Source of the DNA: Datisca glomerata
Lineage: Eukaryota > Streptophyta > Magnoliopsida > Cucurbitales > Datiscaceae
Length of the DNA stretch: 64,000 bases
Direction: 5' to 3'
Assembly (NCBI GenBank): GCA_003255025.1
Contig: QANY01013423.1
Span: forward strand, 1,415,779-1,479,778
In this document: in pieces, positions 32,667 to 44,342 of the stretch
Layout of the letters: each line of letters opens with the position of its first letter
Position numbering within the stretch: the stretch's first letter is position 1
Translations under genes and position numbers: made by a program
The notes under the pieces: model-generated
Told to the model about the DNA's origin: nothing
Database searches by the model: none
Seen by the model: the letters and a program-made list of their open reading frames with translations, nothing else

Positions 32667-34448
32667 TGCACTTGTACACCACTTTAAGGGGCAGCCCAAT
32701 TCATCCCATTGTGGACTTGGATGTTGAATGCTTTATGGAGCGACCCAATAATGGTATCAAAGTCAGATTTATGTTAATCAACAAATCTTAAATCCAATCT
32801 AAGTGAAGATAGTTGTTGACTCTCGATTTACAACCTGATGTTTGGTGAATCCAGGTGAAGTGATTCGACGTATATCCAACTCATGGCCAAGTTTTTAGTA
32901 AACCCGGGTGAAAGGACTCTAAAATTTTCTAACTCATTGCATAATGTGTGATTGGAGAGATTGATTGTGGAAGGACGCTTTCGCTAATTTATAAGTGTGA
33001 GATAAAGTCACACCTCATAAGATTTTGCAGTTAAAAACAGTTGAGAATGTTTAATAGTACCCAACAATAAGAAGTCTGTTATACGTGATTCTAATGTGTC
33101 ATGTAGCTATCACCTAACCAACATATAAATACGAAAACATGCATGATGATGCTATATAACAAATGACAATGTACTTTCTTGTGGAAATAAATCAATTTTC
33201 TTACTCAAATCAATCATAACCCAATTGGGATTTTCTTACATAGCAATTCGAATGGAGAGACCCAGTTCAGAGCATAGGTTGGATAGTTGGGAAACGCTGA
33301 AGAACTTGTTCCGTCTTATATAAGAAATAAAATCGTTTATCCATACTTTTTTTATTAAAATATATTCGATATTATAAAATATTTGATATTTTAATTAAAA
33401 CAAAATATTAAAGATTCATAACCAAAATTATAATGCAATAATTTTTATTTATTTTTAATCAACATCTAACTCGTCTTTTATATATCATTTAGTTTTCTTA
33501 TTCAATCATACATCAGTCATATAAAAATATTAAGTAGTTTAGTCGAGTACAATTCAATTTGACTGAATTAGTACAATTCAATTATGCATGACATCTTTTT
33601 GTTTGGTCTAGGAGCCAATGATGTATGTCATCTTTCTTCACCAATTTATGAATTCTCATTTTCTTATAAGGCCGATATTCTTACATGAATCACAATCTAG
33701 TCAAAGAATTTAATATATAGTTACAACATATAGATGGCATTAAATTATATCAGAGGTTCATTTTTTTTCCGATTAGCTTTGAGTTTCCGGAACATAGTTC
33801 TCTAATTAATCTCAGAGTTGCACATGCCCTCGACTAGGAGTTTCTCGTAAGTGTATCACAGTTAAATCAAAAAATAAATCTTCAGATCGATGACTGGGAG
33901 ATAACATGATTCATGGCTTGAACTCACAATCCAGGGAGAGCAAACCCCAAGCCCATGATAACCATTAGCACTACTCATATATTCATTTTTAGATCAGGAT
34001 CGCCTCCTATTCAGGTGAGCATGAGACGATTATGTTGCATCTGAATCGTCTGTTAGAAAAATGGACGGTCCATATTTAGTCAGACTAAAAGACAAAACGG
34101 ACAAATTGATTACATGTAATCAACTATTACATGTTTTTTAATTACAAAAAAAATTAAACTATTACATATAATTAGGAGATCTGAACCGTGCAGATATGAA
34201 TGGACAACTAATATCTACTAAATATCACTTTCTGTTGAGATTCTGGACCAACTCATTCCTTCATTTTCTTTTCTGTCATTGGCTCTTCACATTTTGAACC
34301 AATGATGCTTTATTAACATCTCTATTTTTTAGTTAACTGGAAGGGTTAAATAATTTTTTTTTAATTTGTTTGTTCATATTCAATGTTGAAATTTGAAACA
34401 TGTATAGAGCATAAGAAGAAACTTTTCTCCTCAACTCATTATAAAGTT
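32667..34448. other. Intergenic and promoter region of GDSL gene 2
   Basis: From about 33065 it is homologous to the promoter of GDSL gene 1, but split by two extra segments of roughly 410 bp (about 33195-33605) and 585 bp (about 33747-34332). At 32750-32770 'tggtatcaaagtcagat' resembles an initiator-Met tRNA primer site, but no element around it is recognisable. Confidence 0.55.
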
Positions 34449-34454
34449 TATAAA
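34449..34454 (+). promoter_or_regulatory. TATA box of GDSL gene 2
   Basis: tataaa followed by taattaacaa, 62 bp before the ATG and conserved with gene 1. Confidence 0.75.
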
Positions 34455-34515
34455 TAATTAACAACGATGAGATGGAGACGAGAAATTAAGAATCGGCTGA
34501 TCACATCTGAATAAA

Positions 34516-36074
34516 ATGAGTTTAAAAATTTACATATGTATCTGTATTTTCTTCGGTACTGTTTTCGAACCTATTAGTTGTGAAGATGAACATTACCATT
34601 TTAGGAAACATGTTGCCTTGTTCATATTTGGTGATTCTTTATATGATGCTGGCAACAATAACTATTTGAACACTACTGATGCTTTCAGGGCAAATTATAA
34701 GCCTTACGGCCAATCCTTCTTCAAGTTACCGTCCGGGAGGTTTTCCGATGGGCGTCTAGTTCCAGATTTTATTGGTAAGAAAGAGCTTGAAATTAAGTTT
34801 CTCATTACTACTCATTAAAAAAAAGGGTTTCTAATTGAAGCTCTGTGCAGCCAACTACGCGAAGTTGCAGTTGATTCCTCCATATCTACAACCTCAAAAT
34901 AGACAAAGACAATACATCAACGGCGTGAATTTTGCGTCCGCAGGCGCTGGCGCTCTTGCTGAAACCTTTCAAGGCTTTGTATGACATTATTAGTTCTCCA
35001 AGAATACTCCGAATCTATTGTTTCAAACACTACATTGACCATAAGGCATAATTAGACAATATTTATAACATTTTTGTATCATGCCTCTATTTTTTTTCAG
35101 GGAATAAACCTGAAAACACAGCTAAATCATTTCAAGATTGTGAAGATTTCGTTACAGGGGAGATTAGGCAATGAAGAAGCTAAAAGACTTGTTTCAAAAG
35201 CTGTTTATATGTTTAACATCGGAACCAACGATTATCGTCATTTCCTGCATTCGCCGAAAAACTCCCTCTACTCTGATTTAAGTTTCGTTGATATGGTGAT
35301 TGGCAACTTGACACCAGTAATTAAAGTAATATTTTTTTTGTTCTTACATTAGATCAATTCAATTCACTTACAACGATAAAATAATGACCTACGGTTCAGA
35401 TCAGTCTAACTGTTAATTTTATTGTGTAAACGTTGATGTGATAGGAAATATATAAGAGAGGAGGAAGGAAGTTTGCGTTTGAAAAGTTAAGACCTCTGGG
35501 TTGTATTCCAAACATCAGAATTATGAAAGCAGGAAGAAAAGGTGATTGCTTGAAAGCAGCTAACAAAGTGGCAGAATTGCACAACATGGCTCTCACTCGA
35601 CTCCTCATGAACCTAAGGATTGAGCTAAAAGCTTTCAAATATTCAATCACAGATTCTTACTCTTTTACTTATCAAAGATTGAATAATCCCAAACGATATG
35701 GTAATTGGGTTTTTCCCCCTTGAATTATCACTTATTTTTCACTTTGGTCCCTGATTTTTTGTAATTCAATTACTTATAGTTAAAAGGCAGAAGATTATTT
35801 GGTTTAATTTACAATTTGTGAAAGAACTGTGGTTGAAGGATTCAAGAACGGGAAGACAGCATGTTGTGGAAGTGGTCCATACAACGGAGTAATTAGCTGT
35901 GGAGGGAAGAGACAAGTAAAAGGATATCAATTATGTCGGGATCCAAGTGATTACTTGTATTTTGATTCTGTTCATCCTACTGAAAGGGCAAACAAGCAAT
36001 TGGCAGAGCTAATGTGGAATGGACCAACCAGTTTGGTTAAGCCTTACAATCTCAAGGTGCTCTTTGAAGATTGA
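34516..36074 (+). CDS. GDSL esterase/lipase (SGNH family), gene 2
   Basis: Five exons: 34516-34774, 34851-34978, 35101-35325, 35445-35700 and 35839-36074. All have GT-AG introns (76-138 bp) and join in phase to 367 residues. A signal-like hydrophobic segment covers residues 3-20. Catalytic blocks: [11 protein letters not shown] (Ser41), [13 protein letters not shown] and DSVHPTE (Asp332, His335). The exon structure is identical to gene 1 and the protein is very similar, so the two arose by tandem duplication. The product is expected to be a secreted ester hydrolase; plant homologues act in defence, cutin or lipid metabolism, and the substrate cannot be predicted. Compact introns suggest this copy keeps the ancestral gene structure, while its promoter has gained insertions. 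Confidence 0.95.
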
Positions 36075-36800
36075 CTTAATTAAGTTGATCCGACAAATTC
36101 AACTCTTACCTTACTCAATGAGTTCTATAATTAATTCAGTTCAGCAGATTAGAATTATTAGCCCAACTGATCATAAACATTATTATTGAGCAGAAAAATA
36201 CTTGGTATTTGTTTGACATAAAAATCAGTTTCAGTCCAGAAGTTAGCAATCTTGGCAAATACCCAATACGCCCATAACCCATTTGTATTTGCTTGAGCCA
36301 CCGGTTCTTAGATAAAAAACAGTTTTTTCGGTAAATGATTATACATTTAAGTTGTTTATCATCTATACTATACAATCTATACATAAATAGAGTTAAGAGG
36401 GTGGAACGTTTTTAAACATAAATTGTCATTATTATTTTACGTAATTTCCTTATTTTTCCTTTATAGATATAAAGACTAAATATTAATAATTTTAAATTAA
36501 GTGATTAATGATACTGTCTTTTCCCACAATATTGTATAACCTGTTTTTAGAAATTCTTATATATTGTGTTATGTACATACCTAATAATTAAATATTTTAA
36601 AATATTTATACACCACCTTAAATAATATTGAGTAATACTTTGTATAAAATTTATTTTAATTACACCTTAAAGGGTCAATCAACTTGACACATGTCAAACT
36701 CTAATTAGTTATTAATTATGAATCATAAACTGAAGAGTCATGTCAATCCTATCATATCCCTTCTGAAATATTTGAAATGATGCACTACTTCAATATAACA
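36075..36800. other. Intergenic, no gene recognised
   Basis: AT-rich 3' flank of GDSL gene 2. The minus-strand frame at 36136-36384 has no recognisable domain. Confidence 0.5.
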
Positions 36801-36819
36801 ACATTTATACATCTATTTA

Positions 36820-37545
36820 ATAAAATTTTACAAATCTAAAATAACATATTACGGATGACAACTGCTAAATTACATCTGTTTAATACAAACAAACAACTAT
36901 TAAATTAATTAATTTATAATTTTAATTAATTATTTTAGAACAAACAAGTGTTAAATTAATTAATTTATTAATATTTAACAAAAATAATTAATTTATAAAT
37001 ATTAATTAATTAATTTTCTTAAGTTACATCTTTTTAAAATAATTTTTATGAAGACAATAAAAAACTTATTACACACTATCTTCTTAGCGCATAATACAAT
37101 TTTACAATTTTGAAACATAATTTTACGGATGATTGCTGTCAAATTATATTTTTTAATACAACTTTACATATCTGAAACAATAATTTATGAACTGTGAAAA
37201 GTTGCAGCAGTTAAATTAATTAATTTATAAACATTTAGCAAATTAATTTATTTAGAAATTTCATTAATTTATAAATGTTAATTAATTAAGTTTCTTAAGT
37301 TAAATTTTTAAAATAATTTACATGAAGACAATAAAAAACTTATTACATACTATCTTCTTAGCGCATACTACAATTTTATAAATTTGAAATATAATTTTAC
37401 GGATGATAGCTGTCAAATTATAATTTTTATATACCTGAAACAACATTTTATGAACTGTAAAAATTAACTACTCTTTATAAATATTTTTATGAAGGCAATA
37501 AAAATCATTACAAGCTCTCTTCAGAGCACATAATATTTTTTTCTA
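36820..37545. repeat. AT-rich tandem repeat, about 280 bp unit
   Basis: The block 'catgaagacaataaaaaact' with 'cttcttagcgcat', then 'attttacggatgat' and 'gtcaaattat', appears at about 37045-37150 and again at 37320-37420. Partial, more diverged copies lie before (from about 36830) and after (37480-37540). No coding potential. Confidence 0.75.
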
Positions 37546-38209
37546 ATTTTAACTTCAAATGAACGTTTGCAACAATGATGATCATTAAGTCCACATATTT
37601 TTCTATTAATCTAAAAGGCCCTTGAAAAGTACAATTGTCATATTTTTATTCGTTAATACTATTATTTTTATCAACTATCACAAGCTATGAATATTTGGCC
37701 AACCTGAACCGCCATAAACCTATTATACAGTTTTTGTTTGAAACAATACCATATTTTTAAATGAAATAATATCAGTATTTAACAAGTAAACAATACCACT
37801 TTTTTAAGTAGAGAAGTATTTAACAAGTAAAATAATACCACTTTTTTAAATGAATGTTTGCAACAAATTTGATAACATAAACAAAATTTATTTGATTTTT
37901 CTGCTTAAATTTATTTTATATATAACATGTGAGAACACATATAAAGAACATAAAACATAGAGTATTATGAAAAAAAAGTCAATATAACATCAGTTTAAGT
38001 ATTATCATTAGGTACTACATAAAGTTATTTTTCACCTTTCTCATACTCCTCTGTTTCCTTATATACTAATTTCTCCTCTTTATTTTATATCACCAACTTT
38101 TTCAAACTTACAAAGAACATATGAAACATTTGAAAATGATAATTTTGGCGATGATAAATTTTGTTTCCAAAAAACAAACACAAATACTTTTAAAAATGAT
38201 GATCGGTAA
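37546..38209. other. AT-rich intergenic, nothing recognised
   Basis: Contains a short duplicated motif ('agtatttaacaagtaaa' at 37771 and 37807) and otherwise simple AT-rich DNA. Confidence 0.45.
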
Positions 38210-39357
38210 AGTTAGGTTTCAACGAAGATAATGATTATAGAAGCAAGGTGTGACGTGGGTGAGTGTGAGAGGGTCTAATCCTTAGCAAGTGACCGAAACA
38301 ACGCCTGAGAATGCCGGAGAGGATGTCGGGGGTGAAGGGGGAGTGATCCAAACACTCAATGGTGGTGACAAAATACTTTCTCTCTAGAAGTGGGACTTTC
38401 TCTCTCTAGGATTTTTTTTCATCTTCTCAATGAAGGAGATACCCTCCTTTTATAGGTGACAAAAAGGAGGGGACCATTGCAACTAATTCATTGATAGTTG
38501 TAAACTCATCTATCCAAGCGTGCCACCTCAACTAATTAATCATACTGAGGTGGACAAGAGTAGGATCTCACATGTGCCAATCGGATGACGCCACGTGGGT
38601 CTTTGTGGAGTGGCCATGATCTAGGAGGAATATGCCTAACTGATGGGTCTCAATGGCGGTATTCACTCAAAGTCTTCTCTTAAAGGGACCTCTCAATGTT
38701 CAAATTGGTCATATTGAAAGAGGTATGCCATATCAAATATGACGTAGCCTCGCCCCTAATCCTACAAGTCCACAGCCTCCAAGCGTTCCCAGGTAACTAT
38801 ACGTCCACCCAAATCTTTGTCACTTAACTTGGTGGTTTGTAATGTGATGACACGTTGTAATAGCATAGCGATACATCTTGTCTGAAGTACGTCATTGTTA
38901 TCTTCGAGTTGCATTATGAAGGGTGATTCATGCACCTCTGTTGTACACATGGGGTGACATCCAATGGTGCTACCATGGGGACGACACCCCATGGGTACCT
39001 TAGGGGTGACACCCATGAGTGCTACCTCAGTGGTGGCACCTTATTGGGTGCACCTCAGCAGTTGCACCCCATGGGGTGCACCACAGCGGTGGCACTCTAT
39101 GGTGCACCTCAGCGGCGACACTCCATGGTGAATCCTTGGGGGAGACACTCCCAATACGCCATAAGATTTGAGCTTTGCGGGGAGTCAACGTTGAGGTCGT
39201 CAACCCTCATGTACATTTAGTCCTCTATGTATGCACGATGCGGAGTAATCAGGCTTGTACACAATTTCTTCAATGTAGCAATCATCGTATCATCAAGTCC
39301 TCGGTCCTTTGATCGCCTCCATTCCATGATGTATGTCTGATGCATCAATCCATTATG
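38210..39357 (-). repeat. LTR-like or promoter-like block, unassigned
   Basis: Higher GC than its surroundings. On the minus strand a TATA box (tataaaa, 38448-38454) precedes a CT/GA-rich leader, which would suit an LTR promoter. No partner LTR or pol sequence was found. The frames at 38762-39220 are products of the local minisatellite. Confidence 0.35.
38940..39140. repeat. Degenerate GC-rich minisatellite
   Basis: Six to eight imperfect units of about 25-35 bp around 'ggtggcac', 'cccatggggtg' and 'gcacctcagcgg'. The half-sites partly invert (ccccatgggg), so the array is also locally palindromic. Confidence 0.75.
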
Positions 39358-40917
39358 CTCATCTCATGACACCAAACACTCCATTAATATTTTGACTTTG
39401 ACCAAAATTATTAACTGGTAAGTGATGCCTTAGTGTAGTAATCAAACATTGATGATAAAGAACATATCGAACAAGAAACCTTCATTTAGGCCCATTTATT
39501 GTTCACATGTAAAACTGAATAATCATCATGTATTTATTACCATAGAAGCATAAGTAATTCTTTCAAATATTTTCCTTCATTTGAACCAGTAAATTTTAAA
39601 TATTCACATAAGTTACATATACATATATCTTTTTATATTTTAGGACAAAATTAATTTTCAAAATAGATGTCACTTTGGCGACTTGTTGCTTCAATTCATT
39701 CATCTCAAAATATATATAACATACACATGTTTGAAATTAAATATTGCACCATAATTAGTCCTTAAATTAATGGATAAACAATTAATTTTATGATCCTTAA
39801 AAATTGTTCTGAAATTAATTTAACCAAAAAATCCATAAAATTGATCCATAAAGACCTTTTTTAACTTTCTATTCACGGGTCAACCCGACCCGTGAACATG
39901 TCAAACCCTAGGGTTTTTCTCTTCTACTTGGAGATACCGGCGACTATTGTCGCCGCGACCAGATCTGGTCAAGGCTCTCCATCGGATTGTCGCGGCCAGA
40001 TCTTGTCGCAACTTTCTGTATGACTGCGACAACCACATGGTCGTGACTTCCTTCAGCCACCGTGACCAAAAGGTCGCGGCTTCCTTTGTCGGCACGGTCA
40101 GACCGCCGCGCCGGTCACCTTACTCCATCGGTCACTAAAAAAATGTTGGCCAGTCGTCTGAACTTGAAAAATACGTCAAAAAATGTACCGAAAGTACAAA
40201 GTTCTTAAATCTAATAATTATTAAACAATTATGAAATAAAAGAACTCAATAAATAATCATTGAATCGAATATATGTTCTCAAATCTAATAATTGTATCAT
40301 ATATTTATCAAATTCAAGAACTCTGAAAACATAACATATTAACATATATAATCATGGATCTAAACTCAAAAAATTGATTCTCAATTATTGAACATGAACA
40401 GCTCTGATACCACTTGTTAGATTTAAAATCTCTTTCAGTATAAAATTTATCTTAATAAATCCCAAGAGCTCATGTTAAATACATCAAGAATCAAATAATG
40501 GTATCATGAAAGCGTACCTGAATCCATTACAATAGATCGATGTTTAGAGCCAAGCAGTTGACCTTTCAGATCTACACGATCCTCTATCAGAAAGTCTCAT
40601 TTGATTAAGTCTCTCTGTTTTCTCTCTAACGATGGGATATTTGGGAGCATAGAATGGTTTTCTCTTAATTGTATGACCTGAGGACCATAACCATTTATAG
40701 ATAATTTATCTTTTAGTATTTCTATTTTAGCTCATCATAAAAATAAAAATTACCATAAAATTTTTATACATTAAATGGTCCACACCCTATCAGATATATT
40801 ATAACTCTAATTATCCTAAACCTTATTTGATCATTTTAATTAGATTTAACTTTATTTAATCATTTACAATACATAAATATTTACATATAAGTCCAACGTT
40901 TGATTAAAGATCGAACA
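39358..40917 (-). mobile_element. Truncated Ty1/copia 5' end (leader, PBS and LTR)
   Basis: LTR at 40415-40917 (TGTTAG...CGAACA), then on the minus strand the primer site TGGTATCAGAGC (complement of 40401-40412), then a roughly 1 kb leader. Gag begins beyond the truncation at 39358 and is absent. The 39901-40138 frames lie in the GC-richer leader and are not genes. Confidence 0.88.
40401..40412 (-). other. Primer binding site (initiator Met tRNA) of the truncated copia copy
   Basis: The minus strand reads TGGTATCAGAGC, the standard copia primer site, separated by two bases from the LTR end. The duplicate copy at 56486-56497 carries one substitution. Confidence 0.9.
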
Positions 40918-41519
40918 AAAAATGGATGGACATGATGAAAACATACATAAGAATTTACACAGGCTTTGAGGCATAATTAAATTGTGGCATAATTAAATTT
41001 TGTGGCTTTTAGTAGTTACAATAATTTCAAACTTAAGTAGATAATTTAATCTATAAAGTATTAAAATAAATAAGACCAAAAATAATAGAACAAAAGCAAA
41101 ATTAGATTATTTAAACTCAAAACTAACATAAAGCAAAGTTTAGTTTTTTTTCAATTTAAGGATAATAAAAATTGTATTATTTACTTTTCTAATTAAATAA
41201 TTTAAAATTTAAAATTTTTATATTTGTATAAAACTTTTCATATTTGATTTACAAACCAAAAGCTTTCATATTTTACAAACTAAAATACGTAAGTTTGAGT
41301 CCTTAGCTTCTCTAGGTAAAATATTTAGTTATCTAAAATAGTTGTAGATATTAATTATCAACTTTACTGTGAATCAATGTGAAGTCCAAATTAATTATTT
41401 AAATTATTAAATTATTTTTGAAAAAATTAATCTTATTATGACACATGACATAATTGGATACGGACACGTATCGTAATGAGAGCTGATCACACCTAACTTT
41501 ATATATATATATATATATA

Positions 41520-41520
41520 N
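41520..41520. other. Ambiguous base in an AT microsatellite
   Basis: A single n interrupts an (AT)n run at about 41501-41541. The run length, and possibly the local assembly, is uncertain here. The duplicate copy has a shorter run at 57555-57575. Confidence 0.95.
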
Positions 41521-41552
<32 letters not shown>

Positions 41553-41849
41553 ACAATCTAGATGTGAAAAACGTAAAAATAAGAGAAAGATAGATGAACT
41601 AATTCAATCTCAAAGAGGAGCTCTTGATAAATTTATTACTAAAAAATAAAAATCTAATAAATTCAATTGAAAAGTAGTAGGATCAACTATGTCACAAGAA
41701 AATAATGAAATATGTAACATAATAAAATCATACTTAAGATCAACTATATCACAAGAAATATTCAATGGTTTAGCGATATTATCTATTGAAATTGATATTT
41801 TAAATAAACTCGAATGCAAAATTTATTTAGTAATTTGATTCTAAAACAA

Positions 41850-43435
41850 ATATATTGGAGAGGATGAGGAAATAATACATGATGCCATGAATGCACTCAT
41901 GTACACAATAATTGAACACTTTATTGGAACGTCAAGTAATGTTATTTCTCGTATCCATGATCAATAACTAACCCTAAGTGATTTTAATTTGTATAAAAAT
42001 ATATTTTTGTTCAGAGTAATGACAAGGGATGATAGAAATCGACCATTTTGGAAAGAATTTTTTTTAAATGGATTACCCAATTTGTTTGCACACAAAATAA
42101 GAACAGTCCTTAGTAATGACCTAGGAAACATAGACTATAATAGTCTTACTTACGGTACAATAACTACTACAATACAAAAGGAAGGTTTAAAAATGTGTAT
42201 TGCTATGAAAATCAATAAACAAATCAAAAATAAAAATAAAACTGCCAAATATGAATTAGACATTTTTTGCGAGCAATATCGTTTACCCGCTATTGTTCCT
42301 TCCCAAATAAATAGGAAAAATTCTCATTTAAGCCCTAGAAGGGCCAACAAGTCTTATAGGAGAAATTACCATAAAAATAAAAACTTTGACCAATACTTTT
42401 CAAAGAATAAAAACTTTGTTAAACGTTTCTCTAAGAATAAAAATTATTCTAGAAGAAAAATTAATAAAAAATTTGATAAGAGTAAAATTAAGTGTTTTAA
42501 CTATTGCCAGAATGGCCAGTTTTTTAACACTTGTCAAGCTACAAATAAAGTTAATCAATTAAAAATATTTGAAGAAGATAAACACGAATTATTTAAAATC
42601 TTAGAAATAATAGATTATTACAAAAGTAGTGATGAAAATTTAGAAGAATTTGAATTTGCTGAATCCTTTGAATATAACTCTTCAAGTTCTAAAAGTGGTT
42701 CTCATAATATCTTAATGGGGTGTAGGGATAGTTGTTGTCAAAAAATAAATGTTTTAATAAAAATAAAGAACAATGAAACCTCTTGTTAGATTTGATTCGT
42801 AAAATTGAAAATCTAGAACTAAAACAAGAATACCTAGAAAGAATTAAGAAAGTAATTCAAAAGAAAGAAAATTCTAAGTCTAATAATAACAATACCGCAA
42901 GCCTTTCACAAACCCTTGAAAAAATCAATAAGGTTAAAGGAAAGGAAGAAGAAGTTACTCTACCAGAGCTTCAGAAAGAAATCAAAAATATCTAATCGAA
43001 ATAAAAAAAATTAAAAAATTCAAACACAGAAATAAAAGAAGAATTAAACCTTTTGAAAATAAAGAGTTTAATTAAAAATTAGGAATCTAGTAAACTAGGA
43101 GAACCAAGTAAATTTTTAATTTCTAATAATGAGATTGAAGAACATATTATCAACAATTAAGATGATGATAACTTCATCCAAATTCATAATCATATCAAAA
43201 TCAAGAAATGGCACATAATAGTGAGAATAATAATTCAAGATTTTAATTTCACCATAATAGCTCTTATTGATTTAGGAGCAGACTTGAATTCTATGCACGA
43301 AGGACTAGTTCTCCTTTTACAGCAGAACATGTTGCATAATTACTCATCCCATGGATGAACCTGTTAAATTCAAATTTTTTTTCTCACAACAAGAAATTGA
43401 AAACTTTGAAACAAAATTCTGTTTTTAAGTTATTA
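41850..43435 (+). pseudogene. Endogenous pararetrovirus fragment, + strand (coat and protease region)
   Basis: A Caulimoviridae-like polyprotein piece. The frame at 41989-42789 has a capsid-type segment and a long Lys/Asn-rich basic stretch, then a degenerate retroviral zinc finger with CFNYCQNGQFFNTC (about 42490-42531) and an acidic tail. A Lys/Glu-rich frame follows (42783-42995). Near 43255-43290 an aspartic protease start is visible (ALIDLGADLN). Most of the protease is then missing, the sequence jumping to its C-terminal edge at about 43340. Stops at several places make it non-functional. A related copy lies in the opposite orientation at 46780-48250. Confidence 0.82.
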
Positions 43436-43529
43436 AGCAACAATAAAAGTAATAACTAGCCATAACATGTGGTGAATAGTTTAATTATGCAGATAATTAA
43501 GTAAATAGTAAAACTCCCTGCCAGGTTTA

Positions 43530-43541
43530 GCTTTGATACCA
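43530..43541 (-). other. Primer-site-like sequence of the pararetrovirus, copy 1
   Basis: The minus strand reads TGGTATCAAAGC, one mismatch from the Met-tRNA primer site used by caulimovirids. The surrounding 200 bp match 49845-50035. Confidence 0.6.
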
Positions 43542-44342
43542 AAAGATGCGGAATCAAGTATTAAGATGAAAAATTAGAGAGTGGGTATTAAGATGCAAGA
43601 ATTAAATACAAAAATAGTAAAATTGTATTAAGGTGCAAAATTCAAAGTTTACACAAATAGTAAAATTAATTGGCAACAATTAAATAGTGCTCCCGCTCAC
43701 TATTTAATGTTGAAGGAAAAAGAAGAAGAAAGATTTACAAAAGAGGAGAGGAAGAAAGCTTTGTTTTCCAAAATAAGTTTTGCTCTCAAATAGTTGAGAG
43801 TTGAAAACAAGTTTTGAGGAATAAATTGAGAGGGCTGACTAGTAAAGTGAAGTTCATCGAAAACTCATCATTTACTTGAACTATTATATTCTACAAAAGT
43901 AAAAATATTTTACATTTCTACTTTTATCTATTTTTTACTAGGAATAGTAAAAAAACATAAATAGTTGCCTAATTGTTTGACAACTAGTACAATTATTAAA
44001 GAAAATGACAAATTACATAGATTTCTCGATAATTGTTATCTTGGTCTTTGTGTCTTGATCATTGCTCTATTTTTTGTAAGGGCACTGTTGTTAGTCTTTT
44101 ATAATTGCTATCTTAGATTCTTGTGCCGTGATTTTTGAGAAGACATTGTGACTAGTTTTGTAGATCTATTATGACTGTTGCATTGTAATGAGATGTCTTC
44201 ATAATACATCTTCAAAATTACTTGATTCTTTTATTCAAATTTTGGCATTTTGCCAAAGATCAATTACTTCTCTTCAATTTACTGAGACTGTTGTTATCAA
44301 ATGAGTCATTCAATTACTGAGACTGATGTTGCCAAAGGTCAA

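Larger units (their letters stand above)
39358..41850. repeat. Segmental duplication, left copy
   Basis: Homologous in direct orientation to about 55366-58040. It starts at 'catctca.gacacc', passes through the copia leader and LTR, and continues through non-element flank (40918-41510) into the beginning of the pararetrovirus sequence. Sharing of the non-element flank shows a genomic duplication and not two independent insertions. Confidence 0.88.

Noticed and set aside
32750..32770. Possible Met-tRNA primer site of another LTR element
   Set aside because: No LTR end is next to it and no coding sequence or second LTR was found.
39901..40138. Overlapping frames on both strands in the GC-richer copia leader (also 56051-56338)
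   Set aside because: They lie between primer site and gag of the copia family. The duplicate copy does not conserve the frames and no domain is recognised.
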